Positions 1 through 6,720 of a stretch of DNA of 9,677 nucleotides are shown here, in pieces. The notes beneath the pieces were generated by a model. It was not told where the DNA came from. It worked only from the letters and a program-made list of their open reading frames with translations, and searched no databases. Both the position numbers and the translations under genes were made by a program. Origin of the DNA: QALR01 sp964466625 (GTDB taxonomy: Bacteria; Bacillota; Clostridia; Oscillospirales; CAG-272); assembly GCA_964466625.1 (NCBI GenBank), contig CAYXQF010000076.1, positions 1 through 9,677 of the forward strand, in the 5' to 3' direction. Numbering within the stretch: the first letter of the stretch is position 1; every line of letters begins with the position of its first letter.

Positions 1-24
1 CGCGTTTTTTCATTTTGGCAAAAT

Positions 25-50
25 AAGGGGCGGCCATCGCCGCCCCTTTT
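25..50 (-). terminator. Hairpin terminator behind the sensor kinase gene
   Basis: A 10-bp GC-rich stem (arms 25-34 and 39-48, loop CATC) lies about 47 bp past the stop codon of the kinase. Read on the minus strand it is followed by a modest T-rich run (TTATTTT). On the plus strand it ends in TTTT, so it may work in both directions. The remaining bases up to 94 show no other structure I can recognise. Confidence 0.75.
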
Positions 51-94
51 GTGCAGTTTAAACAACGCTTTTCATATTCCGCATAACAATAACT

Positions 95-1312
95 TCATTT
101 TTTCAAAGTAACCGTAAATCTGGTACCAATATCCTCATTACTTTCGGCAACAATCGTACCGCCAAGACTTTCCGCAATATTTTTCGCAATGGAAAGACCA
201 AGACCATATCCGCCTACGCCGCGCGCTTGATCTGCACGGTAAAAACGTTCAAACAAATGCGGCAGATCTTCTTCTTTGATCAAGCCTCCGTTGGAAACCG
301 TTAATTTTACAGATTGTTTCACAACGCCAAGAGAAACATGAACCGTTCCGCCAACTTGGCTGTACTTGAGCGCATTATCTAATAATATATGAAAAAGTCT
401 TACCCACGCATCTTCGTTACTCACCATGCGTACATTCGGTGCAATTTCACTTTCGATCACAACGCCTTTTTCAAATGCCACCGGCTCAAACTGCAAAAGA
501 ACCGCCTCCAGCGCGTCGCTGACATTGGTTTCATTCATAATAATTTTTCCATTCAAATTTTCAGAGCCGGCAAGCTCCAGCATGCGGTCGATCAAGCTTC
601 TCATTCGATTCGCCTCATCTTCCGTGCTTTCCAGCCACTTTCTTTCCGCAGAATCCGAATCTTTTGCGGAAAGCAGAATGTTGTTGTTGGCAAGAATGAC
701 GGTCAACGGCGTTTTCAAATCATGGGAAACGTCCGCAACAAACTGCTTCTGTTGTTGCCACGCTTCTTCAATTGGGTGAATGGCAAGACTTGCAATCATA
801 ATGCTTATCCACAAAAAAAGCAACAAGGTAAATATACAAACGGAACCACATATCAAAAATGTCGTTTCCATCGTATCTTGCAAGTCAGAAGAGGACGTAA
901 ATCCAACCAACGTGCCCATAGGTACCGTTTTTTTCACATAAAAAAGTCCCAAAGAAGAAATCAGCGCACTTTTCTCTCCCTTATGAGAAAGTTCCGAAAA
1001 AGCTTCTGCAAGCATCGCTTCACTCAAATCCAAACCGGTATCATAAATTCTGATGATACCGCCCCGATTGTCTGTCAAAACCAAACAAACATGCATGGTG
1101 TTCAGCGACAGCTCCTCCGATAGCGTTCTTTCCGATACAAACGGCGGCTCTTTTTTCAGAAAAGCCATCATCGCTTCTTCCAGGGCCATTTCAACGTCGA
1201 TTTTTTCTGCTCGGTAAATAAAAGCAAAAACGCCCATAAACGCAATGATCAAAACGATTCCGACCAAGATCATATTGGTAAGAATAAACCTCAGCTTCAG
1301 TTTTTTAATCAT
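95..1312 (-). CDS. Two-component sensor histidine kinase (membrane-bound, HisKA/HATPase_c)
   Basis: A 405-residue membrane sensor kinase, expected to autophosphorylate and pass phosphate to the response regulator encoded just upstream. Visible order: TM1 (about 10-33), an extracytoplasmic sensor region of about 115 residues (34-149) resembling no domain I can name, TM2 (about 151-176), an H-box FVADVSHDLKTPL with phospho-acceptor His197, an N-box HILLDNALKYS (Asn313), an F-box LPHLFERFYRAD (351-361) and a G-box GGYGLGLSIAKNIAESLGG (367-385). The usual Asp of the G1 ATP-binding motif is replaced by Asn (VSNGG, 339-343), a variant I believe occurs in other Firmicutes kinases. I chose the ATG at 1312 because GGAGG lies 12 bases before it. 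An in-frame TTG at 1342 lies deep inside the regulator gene and has no good ribosome site. The start overlaps the regulator stop by 8 bp, so the pair is probably translationally coupled. Confidence 0.93.
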   Translation of the reverse strand: MIKKLKLRFILTNMILVGIVLIIAFMGVFAFIYRAEKIDVEMALEEAMMAFLKKEPPFVSERTLSEELSLNTMHVCLVLTDNRGGIIRIYDTGLDLSEAMLAEAFSELSHKGEKSALISSLGLFYVKKTVPMGTLVGFTSSSDLQDTMETTFLICGSVCIFTLLLFLWISIMIASLAIHPIEEAWQQQKQFVADVSHDLKTPLTVILANNNILLSAKDSDSAERKWLESTEDEANRMRSLIDRMLELAGSENLNGKIIMNETNVSDALEAVLLQFEPVAFEKGVVIESEIAPNVRMVSNEDAWVRLFHILLDNALKYSQVGGTVHVSLGVVKQSVKLTVSNGGLIKEEDLPHLFERFYRADQARGVGGYGLGLSIAKNIAESLGGTIVAESNEDIGTRFTVTLKK

Positions 1313-1994
1313 CGGTGTTTCGCGCCTCCATTTTATAGCCAAGCTTTTTCATTGATTGAATCTCGGTTTTCGCGCCGACAAAATGCAGTTTTTTACGCAA
1401 AAAAGAAACGTATGCTTCCACGTTATTATCTCCTGCGTCGGAATCATAACCCCAAACCTTGGTGATCAGCTCCTCTTTGGAATGGATCGCATCGGGATAG
1501 GAAAGAAAGATCTTCAGCATTTCCGCTTCCTTAAAATTCAGCCGGATACTTTTTCCCGTTTTTTCGCAGAAAAGCTCCGAGGTGGAAATACGAAAACAGA
1601 TATCTGCAAAGCGAAGCTCGTCCAGAATCACCTCGCCGCGTCTGCGCGAAAGCACACGGATCCGCGCCAAAAGCTCATCGGGAGAAAAAGGTTTTGTCAT
1701 ATAATCATCAGCGCCCGCATCAAGCCCTTTGACTTTATCGGAAACGGAGGAACGCGCGGTCAACATCAGGATAGGCGTATCGATTTTATCCGCTCTCAAC
1801 GCGGAAACCACTTGAAACCCATTCATTTGCGGCAACATGATGTCAAGGATAATACAATCGTAAATACCGCTTTTGGCAAAATCATAGCCGTCTTTTCCGT
1901 CGTAAACCACGTCTGTCATATATTTTTGTTGCACCAATATTTCTTTCAAAGCGTCAGCCAGACGTCTTTCATCTTCCACGATCAAAATACGCAT
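1305..1994 (-). CDS. OmpR/PhoB-family response regulator
   Basis: A 229-residue DNA-binding response regulator, partner of the overlapping sensor kinase. The receiver domain (1-118) keeps all key residues: the acidic pocket E7-D8, phospho-acceptor Asp51 in LDIMLPQMNG, Thr79 and Lys101 (TKPF). The C-terminal winged-helix domain (about 125-225) carries the recognition helix VEAYVSFLRKKL and the typical final hairpin KKLGYKME. A strong ribosome site AAGGAGGAG lies just before the ATG at 1994. Two promoters are visible upstream: a sigma-A-type promoter (2025-2053) and a distal one preceded by a tandem 11-bp repeat (2056-2088) that looks like this regulator's own binding site. It is therefore probably autoregulated and probably also drives the divergent VTC operon. 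The target assignment is inference from position and repeat spacing. Confidence 0.94.
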   Translation of the reverse strand: MRILIVEDERRLADALKEILVQQKYMTDVVYDGKDGYDFAKSGIYDCIILDIMLPQMNGFQVVSALRADKIDTPILMLTARSSVSDKVKGLDAGADDYMTKPFSPDELLARIRVLSRRRGEVILDELRFADICFRISTSELFCEKTGKSIRLNFKEAEMLKIFLSYPDAIHSKEELITKVWGYDSDAGDNNVEAYVSFLRKKLHFVGAKTEIQSMKKLGYKMEARNTDD

Positions 1995-2024
1995 AAAAAT
2001 CTCCTCCTTATCGCCCTACCATAT

Positions 2025-2053
2025 ATTATATATGATTTTCTCCTTTTTTTCAA
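2025..2053 (-). promoter_or_regulatory. Proximal sigma-A promoter of the regulator/kinase pair (P2)
   Basis: On the minus strand, -35 TTGAAA (2053-2048) is separated by 17 bp from a perfect -10 TATAAT (2030-2025). The predicted transcription start is near 2018, giving a leader of about 24 bases that holds AAGGAGGAG. This promoter needs no activator by its sequence and would supply basal regulator. Confidence 0.72.
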
Positions 2054-2055
2054 TC

Positions 2056-2088
2056 ATTGTAAGCATTGAAACTGAAAAAATACTGAAA
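2056..2088 (-). promoter_or_regulatory. Distal regulator-type promoter of the response regulator (P1)
   Basis: Read on the minus strand: TTTCAG (2088-2083), N5, TTTCAG (2077-2072), N10, then -10 TACAAT (2061-2056). There is no good -35 hexamer; the direct repeat with 11-bp period occupies that place. This is the layout of promoters activated by OmpR/PhoB-family regulators, for example the CiaR sites TTTAAG-N5-TTTAAG of streptococci. Regulation by the adjacent gene product is inferred. Confidence 0.68.
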
Positions 2089-2094
2089 CGCCTT

Positions 2095-2127
2095 TTTCAG
2101 CTTTTTTTCAGTATCTGTTGCTACAAT
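2095..2127 (+). promoter_or_regulatory. Promoter of the VTC operon with tandem regulator box
   Basis: TTTCAG (2095-2100), N5, TTTCAG (2106-2111), N10, then -10 TACAAT (2122-2127). It is an exact mirror image of the arrangement on the other strand. A start near 2134 would leave a leader of only about 22 bases, which contains the ribosome site AAAGGAG (2143-2149). The lack of a recognisable -35 box suggests dependence on an activator bound at the repeats. Confidence 0.7.
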
Positions 2128-2155
2128 AAGGCCAAGAACTTGAAAGGAGAATGCC

Positions 2156-2896
2156 ATGCCTTCCGATATTCTTATTTTTCAGCGCGTAGAAAAGAAATAT
2201 CTGTTAACGGAAGAAAGCTACCGACGATTGCGGGAAAAGCTCCGTGATCGCCTCAGCCATGACATCTATGGGAAAAGCACCATCGGCAGTCTGTATCTGG
2301 ATACGCCCGATTTTCGTTTGATTCGAAATTCGATCGATGCCAAAGAATACGAACTGAAGTACAAGGAAAAGCTTCGTCTTCGTTCCTACGGAACACCGAC
2401 GGAAAACACACGCGTCTTTTTGGAGATCAAGAAAAAATATCGCGGCATCGTTTATAAGCGGCGCGTTGCCATGAAGCTTAGTGATGCGATGCGGTATCTG
2501 AAAACGGGCGAAAAGAACGTGGACGGTCAGATCATGAAAGAGATCGACTATGCGATGCGCATCTATGAAAATCCGAAGCCTGCGTGTGCCGTTTTTTATG
2601 AGAGAGAAGCTTTTTACGATAAAGAGTTTCCCTCCTTACGATTGACGTTCGACCGCAACGTGCGTTACCGTACCGATGATCTTGATCTTACCAAAGGTAC
2701 TCACGGCACGTCGATCCTTTCGCCCGATGCCGTTTTGATGGAGATCAAAACAGCAGGCGCGATGCCTCTTTTTCTGGTAAACACATTAAATGAGCTAAAA
2801 ATCTATCCCTCTTCGTTTTCCAAATACGGCACGGCATTCGCTGACATCACAAAACAAAAAGCAGAAATTCAAAAAGGAGAATTTATCTATGTCTGA
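2156..2896 (+). CDS. VTC-domain (polyphosphate polymerase-like) protein
   Basis: A 246-residue soluble protein that is almost all VTC domain, the triphosphate-tunnel fold that in yeast Vtc4 makes polyphosphate from ATP. Charged tunnel-type strands are visible: VEKKY (11-15), KLRLRSYG (72-79), FLEIKKK (88-94), YKRRV (100-104), VFYEREAF (146-153), LTFDR (163-167) and LMEIK (194-198), then SSFSKYG (219-225). There is no SPX domain and no membrane segment, unlike eukaryotic Vtc4, so a membrane partner is needed if the product crosses the membrane; the next gene could supply it. The ATG at 2156 follows AAAGGAG by 6 bases. The stop overlaps the start of the DUF4956 gene by 8 bp. Polymerase activity is inferred from the fold family; hydrolase or another NTP-using role is possible. 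Confidence 0.88.
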   Translation: MPSDILIFQRVEKKYLLTEESYRRLREKLRDRLSHDIYGKSTIGSLYLDTPDFRLIRNSIDAKEYELKYKEKLRLRSYGTPTENTRVFLEIKKKYRGIVYKRRVAMKLSDAMRYLKTGEKNVDGQIMKEIDYAMRIYENPKPACAVFYEREAFYDKEFPSLRLTFDRNVRYRTDDLDLTKGTHGTSILSPDAVLMEIKTAGAMPLFLVNTLNELKIYPSSFSKYGTAFADITKQKAEIQKGEFIYV

Positions 2897-3557
2897 AATA
2901 TTCACATCTATCTCAAACGGCACATTCACCGCCGGCACGTATCTTGCTTGCACGGCAACCGCCCTTCTTTGCGGTGTGATCTGTGCGCTCGTTTCCACCT
3001 ATCGTTCCCATGTGACCAAAAGCTTTTTGGTTGCATTGATTCTGCTTCCTGCCATCGTGGAAACCGTCATTATCATGGTCAACGGTAATGTCGGCACAGG
3101 CGTTGCCGTGATGGGCGCCTTTTCTCTCGTGCGTTTCCGCTCCGTTCCCGGAAAAGCCAAAGACATCGTTTCCATCTTTCTTGCCATGACAGCAGGTCTT
3201 GCCTCAGCGGCAGGATATATCGGCATTGCACTTCTTTTCACGATCCTTGTCTGTCTTGTCATGTTCCTTGTTATGAATATCCGCATTTCTTCGGAAAACA
3301 CCCTTGAGCTCCGCATCACCGTTCCCGAATCCATGAATTTCAGCGGCGCTTTTGATGACATCTTTGCAAACTACACAAAAAATCACCGTCTTATCACCGT
3401 GAAGACCAGCGGCATGGGAAGCCTCTATAAGCTCTCTTACCGTGTAACGCTCAAAACGAGTGAAAATTTAAAAGAATTTCTCGATGAAATTCGCACGCGC
3501 AACGGCAACTTGGAAGTAGCATTGATGGAATCCTTCGAAAAGGGGGACGAACTTTGA
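2889..3557 (+). CDS. DUF4956-family membrane protein
   Basis: A 222-residue integral membrane protein of unknown function. Hydrophobic segments lie at about 15-36, 45-64, 93-109 and 111-131. Between the second and third sits the family's conserved core GAFSLVRFRSVPGKAKDI (76-93), whose positive charges next to a membrane-embedded stretch could handle an anionic substrate (inference). Residues 135-222 form a soluble, probably cytoplasmic domain with mixed strand and helix character. From memory, DUF4956 genes very often sit beside VTC-domain genes in Firmicutes, which suggests a working pair: cytoplasmic polymerase plus membrane channel or anchor. Translation is coupled on both sides: the ATG lies 8 bp inside the VTC gene with AAGGAG 9 bases before it, and the stop overlaps the next start. 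Confidence 0.87.
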   Translation: MSEIFTSISNGTFTAGTYLACTATALLCGVICALVSTYRSHVTKSFLVALILLPAIVETVIIMVNGNVGTGVAVMGAFSLVRFRSVPGKAKDIVSIFLAMTAGLASAAGYIGIALLFTILVCLVMFLVMNIRISSENTLELRITVPESMNFSGAFDDIFANYTKNHRLITVKTSGMGSLYKLSYRVTLKTSENLKEFLDEIRTRNGNLEVALMESFEKGDEL

Positions 3558-5434
3558 AACGCTATCAGATCTACGCCGCGGCACTTTTATCCGCGGCGTT
3601 TCTTTTTTCTTCCTGTGCCGATAGTGGCACCGAAAAGCCAATCGGCACCACGACCGCCGATACGTCCGTGATCATCAATACGGAAGAGATCGACCTCGGG
3701 TTTTCCAACCGTGATGAAAATGCAGAATATTCCGTAAGTTCTGCCACGTCCGTCGTTTTTTCTGAAAACAGTGCCACGATCACAGGCACGGGTACGGTGC
3801 AATCCGAAAACACCGTCACCATCAGTCAAGAAGGAACGTATATCCTTTCGGGCGCGGCAAGCAATATGCAGCTCATCGTAGATGCGGATAAAACCGCAAA
3901 AATACAGATCGTTTTAAGCGGCCTTTCACTCACAAACAAGGAAGGCCCTGCCCTCTATATCCGCACGGCGGACAAAGTATTTTTAACTCTTGCGCAAGGC
4001 ACGGAAAACACTCTCTCTGACGGCGACGACTACACGATCACCGACGAAGACACCACGCTCGATGCGGCGCTTTTCAGCAAAGAGGATCTCACCATCAACG
4101 GTAGCGGTGCGCTCACCGTCAGCGGTAACTATAAACACGGCATCGTTTCCAAAGACGATCTTGTGATCACAGGTGGCATTATCAACATCACCGCGCAAAA
4201 GGTCGCTTTGAATGGAAAAGATTGTGTCAAGATCGCGTCTGCCGACATCACGCTTAGCGCAGGCACCGACGGAATCCGTTCTGACAACACCGAAGACAGC
4301 ACACGCGGCTACGTTCACATCAGCAGCGGCACCGTGGATATCACCGCAGGCAATGACGGTATCCAAGCAGAAACACTTCTTTCCGTAGAAAACGGCACGG
4401 TCAAGATCCAAAGCGGCGGAGGTTCTGCCAACGCTTCCACAAAATCCGACGGTTCCTGGAATAATATGTGGGGCGGTTGGGGTGGCTTCGGCGGATATAA
4501 TACTTCTACCTCTACGAATGAAGAATCCGCAAAAGGGCTGAAATCCACGTCTTCCATTCTGATCACAGGCGGCAATGTCACCATTGATTCTTCCGACGAC
4601 GCACTCCATGCAAACGGGGATATTCAGATCGTGGGTGGCAGACTCACGCTCACTTCGGGTGACGACGGTATCCATGCGGACAGCACCCTCAAAATCTCAG
4701 GTGGTGAAATCAACATCACAAAAAGCTACGAAGGCTTGGAGTCCGCAGAAATTCTGATCGCGGGCGGGAAGGTCACGCTCGTTGCTTCCGATGACGGACT
4801 CAACGCGGCAGGCGGCAATGATTCTTCTGCACTCGGCGGGCGTCCGGGCATGGGTATGTTTGAAAACTCCACAGGCTCCATCACAATATCAGGTGGCTAT
4901 CTCCTCGTTGATGCGGCAGGTGACGGCATCGACTCCAACGGTGCGCTCACCGTAACGGGCGGTATCACGCTCGTCAGCGGTCCCACCAACAGCGGAAACG
5001 GCCCGCTCGACTATGCTTCTACAGCCGATGTCAGCGGCGGCGTCTTGATCGCGGTCGGTGCATCAGGCATGGCGCAAAGCTTCACAAGCGCCGAAAATCA
5101 AGGGGCGATCTTCACTTCCACAGGAACGCAAAACGCAGGAAAAACACTTGCTCTTTGTGATGAAAACGGAAACATCGTCGTTTCCTTCACACCGAAAAAG
5201 GCATATCAGTGCGCAGTCATCACCGCGCCGAATATCCAAAAAGGAAACACCTACACGCTTCTTGTCGGTGCAGAAATTACCTCTGCTGATGAAAACGGTT
5301 ACGCTGAAAATACCTCCTGCACAAGCGGCACCAAGATCACTGACATCAAAATGACTTCCAACGTTTACGGCTCATCAGGCGGCATGGGTGGCGGTTTCTC
5401 CGGTGGCGGCGGCATGGGCGGCAGACCGCGATAA
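3554..5434 (+). CDS. Surface beta-helix lipoprotein, Cthe_2159-type carbohydrate-binding domain
   Basis: A 626-residue exported lipoprotein. Residues 1-20 form a signal peptide ending FSS before lipidated Cys21. Residues 60-500 are short beta strands in turns of about 22 residues marked by acidic-Gly motifs: TDG (238-240), NDG (267-269), DDA (348-350), DDG (370-372), YEG (392-394), DDG (413-415), GDG (456-458), many followed by a hydrophobic residue and HA/SD/SN. This is the pattern of the calcium-dependent, polysaccharide-binding parallel beta-helix family typified by Cthe_2159. A Gly/Trp-rich loop (302-316, NNMWGGWGGFGGYN) interrupts the helix, and the C-terminus is Gly/Met-rich (606-623). 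The start is TTG at 3554, overlapping the previous stop as TTGA, with AAAGGGGG 7 bases upstream; no ATG would preserve the signal peptide. As last gene of the operon it is probably the surface component. The ligand is unknown. Confidence 0.87.
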   Translation: MKRYQIYAAALLSAAFLFSSCADSGTEKPIGTTTADTSVIINTEEIDLGFSNRDENAEYSVSSATSVVFSENSATITGTGTVQSENTVTISQEGTYILSGAASNMQLIVDADKTAKIQIVLSGLSLTNKEGPALYIRTADKVFLTLAQGTENTLSDGDDYTITDEDTTLDAALFSKEDLTINGSGALTVSGNYKHGIVSKDDLVITGGIINITAQKVALNGKDCVKIASADITLSAGTDGIRSDNTEDSTRGYVHISSGTVDITAGNDGIQAETLLSVENGTVKIQSGGGSANASTKSDGSWNNMWGGWGGFGGYNTSTSTNEESAKGLKSTSSILITGGNVTIDSSDDALHANGDIQIVGGRLTLTSGDDGIHADSTLKISGGEINITKSYEGLESAEILIAGGKVTLVASDDGLNAAGGNDSSALGGRPGMGMFENSTGSITISGGYLLVDAAGDGIDSNGALTVTGGITLVSGPTNSGNGPLDYASTADVSGGVLIAVGASGMAQSFTSAENQGAIFTSTGTQNAGKTLALCDENGNIVVSFTPKKAYQCAVITAPNIQKGNTYTLLVGAEITSADENGYAENTSCTSGTKITDIKMTSNVYGSSGGMGGGFSGGGGMGGRPR

Positions 5435-5455
5435 TAAAAAGCGCTTATCAAAGAT

Positions 5456-5492
5456 AATCCCCCCGACAGACAAATCTGTCGGGGGGATTTTT
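5456..5492 (+). terminator. Strong intrinsic terminator of the VTC operon
   Basis: A perfect 15-bp stem (arms 5456-5470 and 5475-5489, loop CAAA) with six consecutive C-G pairs is followed by a short T run. It lies 22 bp after the lipoprotein stop and just before the convergent zinc-ribbon gene, so it may also stop transcription from the other side, although the reverse T-run is weaker. Confidence 0.92.
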
Positions 5493-5495
5493 GGT

Positions 5496-5723
5496 TTAAT
5501 CAAGATTATTTTCATATTCTTTGGCGTCGATGATAAGCACTTTACATTTTGGGCAGCAATCACTTTCAATGCAGTGCATAGACATCGGTACTCCTAAATA
5601 CAACGCATATTTTTCTTTGCTATTCGGAAGTGTACTGATTTTATGTTTTCGTTCACTCCAAATCATTGTTCCGCAATTCAAGTAACCATGAATCATTTCT
5701 GTATTACAATAAGGACATTTCAT
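5496..5723 (-). CDS. Small zinc-ribbon protein (PF20097/DUF6487-like)
   Basis: A 75-residue protein with two CxxC knuckles, CPYC (3-6) and CPKC (57-60), spaced to bind one zinc ion as a zinc ribbon. Additional cysteines are at 17, 51 and 56. Between the knuckles is GYLNCGTMIWSER, like the small Firmicutes family of MKCPYC... proteins of unknown function (PF20097, recalled, not searched). AAGGAGG (5739-5733) lies 9 bases before the ATG. No membrane segment or catalytic motif is visible. It is convergent with the VTC operon and stands alone; a role cannot be given. Confidence 0.8.
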   Translation of the reverse strand: MKCPYCNTEMIHGYLNCGTMIWSERKHKISTLPNSKEKYALYLGVPMSMHCIESDCCPKCKVLIIDAKEYENNLD

Positions 5724-5782
5724 TTTCTTGTACCTCCTTCGCTAAATTCAAGTTTATCTCCATCATTTTTCCACACCAAAAC

Positions 5783-5905
5783 TTACCTCAATACGCTCCG
5801 TACACACTCATAAATATCTCTTTTCGATATTAAAACCGTATTTTTTCCGTTCTCAAAGATTACTTCGCCGTCGCCTTCGGCAAGAGTAAGCTTTCGTTCG
5901 GTCAA
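5783..5905 (-). pseudogene. 3' remnant of an unidentified gene fused to the MATE relic
   Basis: In a different frame from the MATE remnant, about 40 codons from near 5905 to TAA at 5783-5785 read like a genuine protein tail: a charged stretch (LTERKLTLAEGDGE) then strand-helix sequence ending ISKRDIYECVRSVLR. It does not resemble a MATE C-terminus, which should be hydrophobic. The likeliest reading is a deletion that joined the middle of the MATE gene to the end of the next gene downstream. The frame runs open up to 5968, but those first codons are the MATE sequence read out of frame. I do not recognise the family. Confidence 0.45.
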
Positions 5906-6538
5906 AGGAAGCTCACCGCTTGGCTGATGACAGTCGCAAGAGCCGCGCCACCCGCACCCATCTTCCAAACGCTAACGAACAAAATATCCAAAACAACATT
6001 CACTGCCGCCGCAATGCTGATGAAGATAAACGGGTGTTTTGAGTCGCCCATACCGTGCAAGACTGCGCTGACAACATTATAACCGTAAATAAAGATCAAC
6101 CCCATCGCGCAAACGCTGGAATATGCCAACGCTTCCGAATAGGATTCATCAGGTGTGTTCATAAGACCTAAAAGCGTTTCACGAAAAAACAAGACAGATG
6201 ATGCTGATCACAACCGAGCAAATCACCAGAAAAAGACTCATCGTACTGATAAATTTACCGATCTCCTTCTTTCGTCCGGCACCGATGTATTGCGAAATAA
6301 TGACCTGCCCCGCATTGGAAAAACCCATTGCGATAAACGTCATAAAAGCAGAAATATCACCGCCGACAGAAACTGCTGAAAGCCCGATGCCGCCCATCTC
6401 TCGCCCAACGACAGCCATATCCACCATGTTGTAGACCACCTGCAAAAGATTGGACAAAAAGAGCGGTAACGCGAAAACGATCAGTTGTTTTGTAATATTA
6501 CCTTGCGTAAAATCCCGATTTTTTGAAGTCTTCGTCAT
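5902..6538 (-). pseudogene. MATE-family efflux transporter, frameshifted and truncated
   Basis: The N-terminal half of a multidrug/toxin extrusion transporter. The first part reads NRDFTQGNITKQLIVFALP, then helices with VDMAVVGREMG and the loop SQYIGAGRKKEIGKF, all typical of Firmicutes MATE proteins. At 6184-6189 a run of six A (six T on the coding strand) shifts the frame to a TGA at 6179-6181. One base fewer would give CLVFRETLLGLMNTPDE and continue without a break. The second part carries VLHGMGDSKHPF and NVVLDILFV, then stops after SQAVSFL at 5902. About 213 residues remain of the roughly 450 usual, so the second lobe is missing. The most likely original start is the ATG at 6538; an earlier in-frame ATG at 6568 sits about where transcription would begin. 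Non-functional. Confidence 0.87.
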
Positions 6539-6574
6539 AGTTTCTTCTTTTCCGATCATAAATTCCATATTATC

Positions 6575-6580
6575 ATTATA
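6575..6580 (-). promoter_or_regulatory. Probable -10 box of the MATE relic
   Basis: A perfect TATAAT on the minus strand, 36 bases before the ATG at 6538. The expected -35 position holds only a poor match (TGGAAA at 17 bp), so the promoter may be weak or decayed along with the gene. Confidence 0.42.
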
Positions 6581-6642
6581 TCAAAGAATAGCGATATTTT
6601 CCAGTTTATTTTTCATAAAAAGACAATTCTTTCAAAAAAACG

Positions 6643-6671
6643 TTGACCTTTTTCTAATTTTTTTGTATCAT
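6643..6671 (+). promoter_or_regulatory. Sigma-A promoter of the metallophosphoesterase
   Basis: -35 TTGACC (6643-6648), 17-bp spacer, -10 TATCAT (6666-6671). The start would be near 6678, giving a leader of about 43 bases with the ribosome site AAAGGAAAGG (6705-6714). It is divergent from the MATE relic, and no operator repeat like that of the VTC operon is visible. Confidence 0.75.
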
Positions 6672-6720
6672 ATAAATAACAATAAAAAATTTCGCGTAAG
6701 CGAAAGGAAAGGTTTTTATC

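Noticed and set aside
1313..1342. Longer kinase start (TTG at 1342)
   Set aside because: It is a rare start codon with no good ribosome site inside the regulator gene, while the ATG at 1312 has GGAGG upstream and begins the usual Lys-rich segment before TM1.
2032..2247. Small plus-strand frame crossing the divergent promoter
   Set aside because: It begins upstream of the predicted transcription start, lacks a ribosome site and overlaps the VTC gene in another frame.
3983..4675. Minus-strand open frame (230 codons) within the beta-helix lipoprotein gene
   Set aside because: It is a shadow of the repetitive, GC-rich coding strand, with no promoter, ribosome site or recognisable domain.
5783..5968. 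Independent 61-codon gene on the minus strand
   Set aside because: Its first 20 or so codons are the MATE sequence read in another frame and no ribosome site precedes it. Only the last 40 codons look like a real, inherited gene tail.
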